Under the pieces are notes generated by a model. That model searched no databases. It was not told the origin of the DNA and was given only the letters and a program-made list of their open reading frames with translations. A stretch of 64,000 nt of DNA from Polyporus tsugae (lineage: Eukaryota; Basidiomycota; Agaricomycetes; Polyporales; Polyporaceae): contig JAHRBS010000005.1 of NCBI GenBank assembly GCA_024305745.1, positions 1,736,001 to 1,800,000 on the forward strand, read 5' to 3'. Below, piece after piece: positions 45,189 through 54,429 of this stretch. The position numbers and the translations under genes are program-made. Each line of letters opens with the position of its first letter. Positions within the stretch are counted from its first letter, which is position 1.

Positions 45189-45634
45189 TGTCATGAATGT
45201 TCCATTCGGCGCGTACTACCAGTGCCTTAGTTTCCTTTTCTGGACAATCTACTTCTCACATTGTACTTATTGTTCTCCGTTGCATTGTATCTTGTCCTTT
45301 GTTCCTCAGCACAATAGCTCCTTATTGTCTGTCGTCGCTATTGTTCTGTTTCCATTGTTCACCCGTGTCCATAGTTACCTATTGTCCCCGGGTTCTCATT
45401 GTCCTCTATACATATATAAGGACCTGTACTTTGCTGCCTGGAGACCTCAGTTTCGACCTCTTATCTCCAGGTAAGCCTCGCTGTATATTGCTCGTAGACA
45501 TCTACTTACTCAATACATCTTGCCTCCAGCCCTGACTGTTGAGCCTTGCTCCGCTCTCGCTGCACAAGTGCTCGTCGATACCCTTGCTTGTCTCATAAGT
45601 CTCCCTGGTCCTTACTCGACGGCCAGTCATAACA
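45189..45634 (+). repeat. 3' LTR
   Basis: 446 bp, the same length as the 5' LTR, with 23 substitutions and no indels between them by eye. TATA box and start motif are conserved (AGTTTCGACCT at 45449-45459). Confidence 0.95.
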
Positions 45635-45730
45635 GTGCGCAATCGGAAAGAGCGGCCGAGGTGGAGCCATCTCGAGGAGAACGTGGTGGTGGGGCTCTAG
45701 GACAATCCAACGCCAACAGAGCTCACTGCC

Positions 45731-46621
45731 ATGGCATTCTACGACCAGGTTGTAACGCAGCCATATCTTCGAGCCACTCGAGTACTGCAAAATGGTTTGA
45801 AGCTCAGCCCATATCACAATCGACTCAAAATGCACCTTCAGTCCATCATAGCCAACCCTGATCTTCTTCTCAGACCCAACACCACAGCTCAAAATGCGAC
45901 CTTGGATGGGGAAGACTGGCAGTGCCCAGACACCCTGAAGGCAATCCAGACAATGGCTCACTGGATGCCTCATCTGAGGTATATTGTCATCACTTTCTTC
46001 AAGGGTGCCCTGTGGACCTGGGAATCCTTCAGGAAGGAGTTCGAGAAGGGTGGCGCGATCGACCAGAGCACTGAGAAGGAGCTCAATGAGGCTTGGATAT
46101 TCGCTACCAATGACGCAAACGAGGGCGCGCTCGGCCTCCTTCGCCAATGGCTCCGTGCGAATCCATTTGGCACTGAGCTGTACTACAACTCGCTTCAGAA
46201 GTGCACACAGAACAACACTGAAGCATTCATGCGCGCGCACTTTACGGATGAAGACTACAAGCACGTACGAGGTGGGGCCCGCGCGCTCGATGACAGCAGT
46301 AAGGAGAAGGCTCGTCGCAAGGAACATGTTGCGGAGGCTATTGCGGTTGCGGACCAGAGGGCGCGCAAGCGAGAGGAGCGGGAACGGCGGGAACAAGAGG
46401 CGGCTAAGAAGGTGGCAGAGACGGAGCTGATCATCGAGCGGGCCAAGATCGAGGGGATGACCAAAGTTCAGATGGAGGAGCAATTGGAAGTCCATCGGAA
46501 GCAGTTCAGTGATGCTGATGTCCCGTTGAAGTCGAAGATTCCAAACCGCCCACAGAAGCTCGAGGCTTTGCTGGCGGCCGTGGAGCGGTATCGGACGCGC
46601 ACGGGGCTTCCGTCGGAGTAA
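45731..46621 (+). CDS. Protein of unknown function, helical/coiled C-terminus
   Basis: A single uninterrupted frame of 296 aa starting 97 bp after the retrotransposon. The N-terminal half is folded in character (PHLRYIVITFFKGALWTWES, IFATNDANEGALGLLRQWLR, NNTEAFMRAHFTDEDYKHVR). The ATND-NEG-LG, NNTEAFM and DYK-VR pattern recalls a protein type repeated in agaricomycete genomes and often found near transposons, but no family name can be given with confidence. From about residue 195 it is strongly charged (RRKEHVAEAIAVADQRARKR, EERERREQEAAKKVAETELI), a long coiled coil. The end (VPLKSKIPNRPQKLEALLAA) looks like a small DNA- or protein-binding helix. An acceptor-like CTCTAG lies 31 nt before the ATG, so an upstream exon may have been separated by the LTR element. 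Confidence 0.65.
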   Translation: MAFYDQVVTQPYLRATRVLQNGLKLSPYHNRLKMHLQSIIANPDLLLRPNTTAQNATLDGEDWQCPDTLKAIQTMAHWMPHLRYIVITFFKGALWTWESFRKEFEKGGAIDQSTEKELNEAWIFATNDANEGALGLLRQWLRANPFGTELYYNSLQKCTQNNTEAFMRAHFTDEDYKHVRGGARALDDSSKEKARRKEHVAEAIAVADQRARKREERERREQEAAKKVAETELIIERAKIEGMTKVQMEEQLEVHRKQFSDADVPLKSKIPNRPQKLEALLAAVERYRTRTGLPSE

Positions 46622-47016
46622 TCTAGTGTAGTGTCAATTCTGTGCCTATTAAACATATTAATACCCATCACAGGTTACCGATGGCTACGTAGGTGTGTAT
46701 ATGTATCTGAAGAGCGGTTATGATGGAGACGGACACTACTAATGTCGAGGTGTTAGTGGATGAGAAACGAACGACTGAAATGACCGCTTTCAATGACGGC
46801 GCTTGCTGACTAAGCTGTCCATCAGGCTCACAGGCGTTGCCCCTCCCCAATACTACTAGGTACTGCGTAATCTTGAGATTTAAAATAAAAATAAAATAAA
46901 AAACCTTTTCCCGGGAAAGCTTCAATCCCTCTACGAAGCGCCTGAGAATCTACCCAGTCCATTCAATTGCAGCTCGTCGACCTCGCTACCTCCGACGCTC
47001 TCTCTCAGGTGTGTTC
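46622..47016. other. Intergenic, A-rich patch
   Basis: Contains an AAATAAAAATAAAATAAAAAA stretch near 46880-46902. No gene recognised. Confidence 0.5.
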
Positions 47017-47923
47017 AACAGCCAGCATTCTGGTTGACATCACTAACAGTCCGACAACCGCCCTTCCCAGTGGTGCGTAGAATATTAATCTATGTTTATG
47101 TCGTACTCACTTCTCTCACCTATAGATAATGTCGTTTGGGGGGGATCACTGCTTGCAGCAGAGCTGCTTGTCGTCGGCATCACATGGTGGTACAGCTACC
47201 AGTCGTATCGCATGCGGAAAGGCATCAAACTTGGAAAAACCATCAGCTCTCTCCTCATCTACAATGGTGAGACGTCTCATGGCTCATCGCGTTTCTGGCT
47301 GACATGATTTTTACTAGGAAGCCTTTATTTCCTGTGCGCTTGGCTCCTTACGACACTTTGGTTCCCGGGGCTCATCGCAAACATTGCAGGTTCCTCGCGA
47401 CCTTATACATCCTCGATATCATCTTCGGCACGACATCAGTACATCCTCCCTTGAACTGCAGGCTACATACATCACGACGTATCCTCATATGTTGCTCCAG
47501 ATTTCAGATGGAGCTTCGAATGCGGTGGACTTACTGGAAATATTCTTCGATCCGTGAGTCCACTCCGCGGCCAAGTTGGTACCCACTACGTTCCTGATAA
47601 GCAATGCTGCTCGCAGCATAACTTCGATTCTCGTGTGTCGCTTCATGCTCGAGCTTCGCCAATTCGACAGCAGCCCCACGTCCGTGACGTATTCCGAGAC
47701 GGGCTCTCGAGTCCGAGAGCACAGGGCCTCGAGGGATGTTCTCCAGTTCGCGGCATAGCCTAGCGACTCCCTCCCGGCCTCCATCACGTCCTTCGCTCAC
47801 CCAGTTCACGTTGGTTCTGCGCTGTCCGAGACGGACCCTGATTCAATTGACGACAACGGAGCGGAATGGCAAGAAATGGATGTGGTGGCACCAACTCGGG
47901 ACGACTCCACCCTCCCAGCCTGA
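47017..47923 (+). pseudogene. DUF6533-type membrane protein, 5'-truncated
   Basis: DUF6533 proteins are fungal seven-helix membrane proteins of unknown role. Recognisable pieces are helices in GSLLAAELLVVGITWWYSYQ and then RMRKGIKLGKTISSLLIYNG (exon 47126-47266), SLYFLCAWLLTTLWFPGLIA after a 51-nt intron, and the family C-terminal hallmark TSILVCRFMLELRQFDSS at about 47615-47668. A Ser/Asp-rich tail (ALSETDPDSIDDNGAEWQEM) ends at TGA 47921-47923. The first helices and the start are missing. An in-frame TAG (47757-47759) lies between the hallmark and the tail, and the middle exon is scrambled. It is therefore dead, and it sits next to the mobile-element island. Confidence 0.65.
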
Positions 47924-48676
47924 GAGTCCGGCTCCTGGGCAACCTCAGGCTTGGGAGCTGGAACACTCCGTATAGTTTGTAGGTAGGTACTCAGATGGGC
48001 GAGCAGTTCGTTGCTATTGACTGACCGTCGGTGATGATAGGTGCAGGCGCAGCGCCGTATTCTCCCTCCGAGTCGTTGGTCCGTGTAGGTTCCCCAGGCT
48101 TGTTTCCTTTCGACACTTTATTGGCACGTATTTATCATGACGTTGTTTTTCATCTCTCCGCTTGTACTACATTCATATGTATATATGGTAGCTGGTCTCC
48201 AAACTTTTTTTCCCTCCTCACTGGTCGGAGTCAAAGGCCGCCAACTCGGATCTAAGTCCAACGAATTTGCGGAGAGAATGAAAGCGCGCTACTCTGTTCC
48301 AGATGCTTGGCAAACACAAATAACGCTCCGGGAGACGCCACACGTTCGTGTCGAGCTCTCACCGCCTCGTCTTACTCTGAGGCATCGTCTTCAAGAATTC
48401 AGTACGCCCGGGCTGGTCATCTGGGATTGGATACCACTTCAGAAGGCGCGCGTCCTACGTGACATGGACTATCTTGAGTCAGACGGTCCGAAGAACACTA
48501 TAATGCTCGCCACGGTGCGTGCGGGTGCCGGGTTTGAGTGCGTTGTGAGTTCGCACTGTTTATGACGAGGCCGGGGTTGAACTAGTAGAGCGGTGGTGTT
48601 ATGGATGACTCTGGCTTGAAGCTTGATGCGCGGACCTTGTTTCACGAAGTATTGATACGGTCACCGTTATGGGGGT
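47924..48676. other. Intergenic, nothing recognised
   Basis: A plus-strand open frame at 48137-48565 (142 codons) has no recognisable domain and is not called. Confidence 0.45.
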
Positions 48677-50459
48677 TTAATCGAGGTCTCCGAGGCTTTT
48701 GCTACCTGCTGTAGAAGCCTGTATTGCAAATTTTGGCGCGCTGCCTACCGCCTTCTCCCTCTCCTTCTCCGCCTTCAATCTCAGCAACTTGTCCCGCCAA
48801 CCGTCCTGGTATTTTGACACCCACACCAGCACCTCGTCCCACCCAGACGGCCGCAGGTCCATATACGGCATCAGCAACCTCGGGAACAGCACGAACACGT
48901 ACCGCCCGACGCCCCTCGCGTCCTTGACCGGGTACGAGCCGAGCGTGAAGAGGTGCTGGAGCCTGTGCGTCCCCACCACCTTCAGGTCCGTCGGCACCGG
49001 CGCATCCGCGTCGATGCGCGCGAGGATGAGCGTGCGCAGGTCCGGGCAGTGCCGCGCGAAGTGCGCGAGGGCCGTCACCGGCGGTGCCCCCGAAGCCTCT
49101 GAATCGCGCGCGCTCCAGTTGAGATAGAGGCGCGCGAGGTGGGGCCACGCGTGCGCCATGCCCTCGAGGTCGCCCGCCGTGACACGATACCCGCTGCGCG
49201 GCGCGCTGACCGCGACGTTTGCGAGGGGGCAGAAGTAAGGGTCGAGCAGCGGGTGGACGAGCTCGCCAAGGGTGTCGTGCGTCCGCCAGCGAGTGGTGAT
49301 GTCGAGCCTGACCCGTGCGAGGCGTGGGGCGTGCCCGCGCGCGCGGATGACCTCGAGAGGGCGGCGGTAGGTGCTGCTGTTCTCGGGGACGCCGTTGGGG
49401 TAGACGAGCTCGAGGGAGGTGAGCGCCTCGAGAGGATTGAGGAGGGTGAAGAAGAGGGTCATGTCGGCCGCGCGCGCGGAGAGCTCGACGTGCCCGAGGT
49501 GCGGAAAGCCGTAGATGAGTTGGCCGGAGTCCCGCGCGTTGGGGACGGGGCCGAAGTTGAGGAGGAGAGACTCGAGGCCCTTGAGCGTAGAAAGAGAACG
49601 GAGGAAGTCGACATTGATGGGGGTGTCGCGGAGGGAGAGGTGATGAAGCTTTGTGAAGAGCGTGAGGGGTGCGAGACAGGACGGATGGACAGGTGTGGAG
49701 AGCTCAAGGGTGTTGAGGCGGGGTGTACGTCCGGCGTATGTCTTGAGCAGTTCCTCGATGTGCTTGTCACTGGCGTTGCGATTGGAAGGGTCGCTGAGGA
49801 CGGCCACTTTCTCTGAGTGGGGAAGCCAGGCGATATGGTCTGGCAGCTCGATGCTGTCAAGCACGATATGGAGGAGCTCGAGAGACTTGGTTCCCAGGAG
49901 CAGTGCGGCGGTGTCGGCTGGGGACACTGGTATCCAAGTAAGCTCCTTCAGACCGGGGAGGAGAGGCTCGCCGTCATTCCACTTAGAGAGCTGGGCGATG
50001 ATGTGCGGTGTTACTGATGCTTGCTTTGGGTAGTTTAGGATGCGGACACGCTTGGCGTAGCTTTGGAACCTAAGCCACTCCTTTCGTGATAGTTCTCCCT
50101 TCCGGATCTGTTATCGGATCAGCACATGAGCAGTCCCACCGAAAGACAGAGCTCACGTAGAGGATGCCATTGTCGAACCTGTTATTGGGATCAGGAGGAA
50201 CTTTTCGCTTGATTGTAGTTGGGATGAAGCAGGACAACAACCTCATCAGAGGGACGAGGTTGTCTAGTCTCCACCATAGCGCGTCGAGCGCGGGATGACA
50301 GAAATCCTTGCAAAGTGTTGCGCAGCGGAGGAGCTGGACACGGGCGGCGGCTTCTAGCTCGAGCAGCTGCGCGAAGTCCACCTCAGCGTCCTCGCATTCA
50401 TACACCAACATCATAAAGATGTGCAAGAGGATGTCGACGTTCGATAGTGCGCGGTGCAT
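48677..50459 (-). CDS. F-box/LRR-like protein, 577 aa
   Basis: Probable SCF adaptor with leucine-rich repeats. Exons (minus) 50459-50157 and 50107-48677 join in phase 0 to 577 aa. The N-terminus MHRALSNVDILLHIFMML to LLRCATLCKDFCHPALDALW is a compact F-box. The rest has repeated strands typical of LRR solenoids: LNTLELSTPVHPSCLAPL, LHHLSLRDTPINVDFL, LESLLLNFGPVPN, LGHVELSARAADMTLFF, LTSLELVYPNGVP, LARLYLNWSA, LRTLILARIDADAP. The C-terminal part (DARGVGRYVFVLFPRLLMPY) is followed by a basic coiled tail (LLRLKAEKEREKAVG). A decayed relative of its C-terminal half lies at 62830-63530 in the opposite orientation, showing that this family has also duplicated locally. Confidence 0.85.
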
Positions 50460-51523
50460 CTACAGAATTAAAGAGTTTAGCTGGTTTTCACATTGAGACG
50501 AGCTTGGAAAATAGAGCCTACAATAGAGAACGACTCAATAATATGTTATAATACAGGAGAACTGCTCATGAAGAGCATTGATGGTGTCGACGGGTCTCGA
50601 TAAAAGCAAAGGCTCGAGGTGAGCTGCGACGAACTTGGCAGGCGACGGCGACTCAAGGCTAAAAGGCAGGGTTTGTCTTTCTGTCAATTGATTAGGAATG
50701 TTCATAGACATAGAGCCGCGATGGGATACCTGCAGAGATAAGTAGCGGCAGAAAACAACATGGGCAAGTTGTTTTGAAGTGGTCCAGTCGATCATCAAAC
50801 GATTTCGGCCTTTCCCGTTGGTTGTTTGTACATGTTAGGATCCCAAGCTATTGGCTTTGACCTTTTCGTCTTCCCTTCCACCACGACGATTCCCAAATTC
50901 CCCTCTCGCATATATGCTGCCTTTCCTGCTGTTTGTTTCATGTTGATGGCTCATTTTACAACTCCTAGGGCTCAGGGTACACCTTGGATTGATCGAAGAC
51001 CCGAGAGGCGAGCCGTCTTTGCTTCCGCCGCAAGTCCTCCTGACCTCGGAGAGCCCTTTGCACATGAAAACAAAGGAGGAGTTGTCAATAGGACGGTTCT
51101 TTCAACAGCCTTTTAAGTTTTGCCGAGGTCGGAAAGCTAGGTATTCCCGCAAGGACTGTGCATTGTGACGTTGAGTGTCCACCCTTCTTCATCCCGCCCT
51201 CCTGACAGTCATCACACCGGGACCAATCAAGTCTCTCTTGTGTGTCCGGGCCTCTTCAGGCCGCTAATCCCCCGCGAGGAATCAAGCATACCTTCTCAAT
51301 CTTCTACGCGTCACCTTGGGATAGGGAGCGCATCATGGGAGGCGTCTCAAGACAAGTGACTTGGAGAATCCGGCGCAGCTTAGGGGGGAGATCAGAATAG
51401 GGTGCGCTTCACTCCTTACTTCGTAATATCCCCGCCTTGTGTTATGCAGATACAGTGCTCTGTCCTATCCCAGCTGATGTATCGTGTTTATTGGAGTTTA
51501 TTGTCGATCATACGCCCTTTCGA
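50460..51523. other. Intergenic, nothing recognised
   Basis: Divergent spacer between the F-box gene and the secreted-protein gene. No other coding signal. Confidence 0.5.
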
Positions 51524-51530
51524 TATATAT
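51524..51530 (+). promoter_or_regulatory. TATA box of Ser/Thr-rich protein copy B
   Basis: TATATAT in CGATATATATGC, about 90 bp before the start codon. Confidence 0.55.
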
Positions 51531-51615
51531 GCTATACCCGCAGCCAAGGAGCGGTCCTCATCCCACTCCCTACGGCACGACGACCGAGAGTCTCCCAACA
51601 ACGTTTCGCACTGCC

Positions 51616-52422
51616 ATGCTTGCGAACGCCCAGCTCGCCGTTCTGTCTCTTTCCCTGATTTTCACGGGGGCGGTCGCCCTCCCGCAGGTCTCGTCGACTC
51701 TCGCCCCGTCGAGCTTCTCGTTCCCAACCGGTACGTCCCACTCTTCTCTTTTTTTCATGCCCCCATTCTGAGTTTGCCATTGGTTCGTAGGAGCCACTAC
51801 TTCGCTCCCTCCCACCACGTCGGGGCAGAGTTCCTTCGCTCCGTCCACGACGGAGCAGAGCTCATCCCCTCGGTCTAGTACCGAGCAGAGCTCATCCCCT
51901 CGGTCTACTACAGAGCGCAGCACGTTCTCGCAGTCTACTACAGAGCGCGGCCCATCCCCTCCGTCGACGACCGAGAGTACGTCTTACCCTCCCACCACGA
52001 CCGAGTCGGACTCCGTAACGACCAACGACTCGTCGTCGGCATCTCCGAGCCGTACCGATTCCGTGCCCGTAGACACTACCAACACTTGGTCCACGAACAC
52101 CGCCCCCGCGACACCGTCGGGTTCCGGCGGGTCCCCCTCTGGCACGGAGTCCGGCCGGAGCACTAACCCGGTCTACAGCTCCCAGGCAGGACCGTCTCAT
52201 GCGGTCAGCTCTGGCGCCTCAACTGCGACGAGTTCCGGTTCCCGCGCAAACGCGACTTCGCACCCCACGCAGAAGGGCACGGGTGCGGGTTCGAGCAGCA
52301 GCGCTCCGTCGGCGAGCGCCACGCACGAGTCCAACGGCGCGGTGTCGAGCGACCTCTCGGGGCTGCCATCGCTCCGTGTCGCCGTCTTGTTTGGCCTTGC
52401 GGGTGCCGTGCTCGCGTTCTGA
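51616..52422 (+). CDS. Ser/Thr-rich secreted, probably GPI-anchored protein (copy B)
   Basis: Exons 51616-51730 and 51791-52422 give 248 aa. It has the same plan as copy A at 29923: signal peptide MLANAQLAVLSLSLIFTGAVA, an intron after a Pro-Thr-Gly codon in phase 1, a long Ser/Thr stalk and a hydrophobic tail (LRVAVLFGLAGAVLAF) preceded by small residues. Copy B is longer because of an imperfect 10-residue tandem repeat in the stalk (TTEQSSSPRS, TTERSTFSQS, TTERGPSPPS) at about 51815-51975. Such repeats are prone to length change. It is likely a cell-wall or surface mannoprotein. No enzymatic motif is present. Confidence 0.85.
51815..51975 (+). repeat. 30-bp tandem repeats coding Ser/Thr stalk
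   Basis: Four to five imperfect 30-bp units (core GAGCAGAGCTCATCCCCTCG). Each codes about 10 residues, so length changes stay in frame. Confidence 0.8.
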
Positions 52423-54429
52423 GCTTGAGGTGGATGGTGAAGTATCCGCGATGAACGTTTAGAGAGACTCTGGACTTGTGCTTGATATAGAGTCACGGTG
52501 ATGTTGTGTATATGGGGATAGACTCTGTTTTGACATCGTGAGCGGGGCTACGCGTCCTATCGCATGTACGGTGTCGTTCGGTAGGACATAAAGCTCAAAA
52601 ATGGGTACCATTGTACGAAATTGACCCAGCCAAATTAACGAGCTTGAGGCGAACTGAAGGTCTAAGGACCGTCAATTAATTGCGTTCAACGTCGCTTACG
52701 ACTACAACTACATGCATCAATGAAATAGATAAGATAAGATCATCTGTCCATATCAGCCGAAGACCCGCTGGGCACGCCGGTTCCGATTCGTCTGCAAGCA
52801 CGACTATGGTAAACTCTTCCGCGACGCTCTCATCTCATTCACGACAATCTACAACAATTTTCAGGTATATCTGTCGGCAGCCAGTGTCCCCGGGAACGGT
52901 GAGTCTATGCTTCTTGTTCCGTGCGTACTTCAGCATAGGGGCAGCATTACAAAGGCCACGTCAAACCCCCTTCCTGCGAATTGTTTTAACCACAGGGTGT
53001 GATTCATCCACTCGCCTGTTACTTACGCTGTTGTCGGACAATCGGCCGGCATCGTCTGTTCACCCCTGTGCTGCCTCATCTTCCGCGTTCGGCACAGTTA
53101 CTCACCGGCTCACCCATGACCAATTCAGGGGCTCTTTCGGAAGTCTAGTCTCTCAAACGGTCATGCCAAGGCTCCCACCCCACGAATGCCGGACATCCAA
53201 CGTAACGTTCAGACATACGGGCATCTGTTTAAGGCGTGAAGTTGTCTTTTCTGCGTGGCTTCTGCTTTTTTATTGATTTTTATTGACTTTCATCAATGCA
53301 ACGTTTACGCTGTTACGGCCCAACTATAGCTCGTTGCGCGCGCAGATAACTCTTCTCTTATCGCTGCGATCGAAGCGGACTGTGCGCTTCGACAGCACCT
53401 CCCATCGAACATTTTCCAGACATCCGCTCTCGGCCTCAGGAGGTCGTCCTTACCAGTTGCAGTTCTCGCTTCCTCGAGGCGATGGTCGGGGACCTCTACA
53501 TTTACACTCAGCTTACGATCTGAAGCTATCCCAAGTATGTACCTCCATTTTTACGGTCCGATACGCCCGTCTGCGCGGCCGCTGGCTTCGAAGTCTGATC
53601 CAGAACCATAGGCTGGAACGGTCCATTTCCTTATAACAGATCAGTGCAGGCAAGTGCCAAGTCACTGCAATGCATGTGAAGCACTTTCTCACAACGGCTG
53701 GTTGGTGCAGGACGGAGTACCACTTTGTCGAATTTGCGGATCCTTCATCCGCCGTTTCGGTAGTCTGGCAACTTCCGTGGCCCCCAGCATATCCACGGAA
53801 TTGACTACTCACCCGCAGGGCGAAAGGGGATCAAGGGGCCTGTTGGTTCTGAGTGCATGCTTCGGCGTGCGAAACGCCAGAAATGCCACGTTACGATCGA
53901 GACCAGAGGCGGGCGAGGTAAGTTATGTATGTAAGTCTCGACTGGGTCGGTCGTGCGACCTCCCCCGCGTGTCCATCCCTCTGCCGTCTCTCTCCCTGCT
54001 TTCCAATTTTCTCTACCACTCAGCTTTTCTTCGTATTTGTCCACGCAGCCTTGGATCTGGTCCAATATTGTTGCCGGCGCCAGGCCTGCTGGAACGGTCT
54101 AGGTCTAAGCAATGTCTTGGTCTGTGCCTGCAGAAGAACTGGTGGCTATAACACCGCATCACCCCTCATTCTCCAGTCGCGTTGGTTTTGCCGAACATTT
54201 CAAAGATTACCCAGCCACCAGGCTAACAGTGCAGCACCCCTGTCTCCCCTTCCTTGGTCAGCAGGAGCTAGAACTTGATATATCCGTCGGGCGCGAAACA
54301 ACTTGTACTTCCGCGCCCACCACGGCGTGCCCTCCGTCATTTCACGCGCGCCTCTCTAGGACCATCTTGCACCCTTCTAACCGCACACACGGCGCGGGTC
54401 CGTTCTACAGGCCGCACGAACGGCAGACC
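52423..54429. other. Intergenic, upstream of the RhoGAP gene
   Basis: No family recognised in 2 kb. The RhoGAP reading frame stays open upstream to 54112, so a longer N-terminus is possible. Around 53275 there is a short TTTATTGA(T)TTTTATTGAC direct repeat. Confidence 0.45.

Larger units (their letters stand above)
39186..45634 (+). mobile_element. Ty3/gypsy chromovirus LTR retrotransposon, 6449 bp
   Basis: Complete fungal element: LTR (446 bp), primer site, gag, pol (protease, reverse transcriptase, RNase H, integrase, chromodomain), polypurine tract, LTR (446 bp). The order with integrase last and a C-terminal chromodomain places it among chromoviruses. The LTRs start TGTCATGAA and end TAACA. 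The 5-bp flanks differ (ATTAG left, GTGCG right), so no target duplication is visible. The LTRs differ at 23 of 446 positions by hand count, 21 of them transitions. One nonsense codon in pol makes it non-autonomous. Confidence 0.95.
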
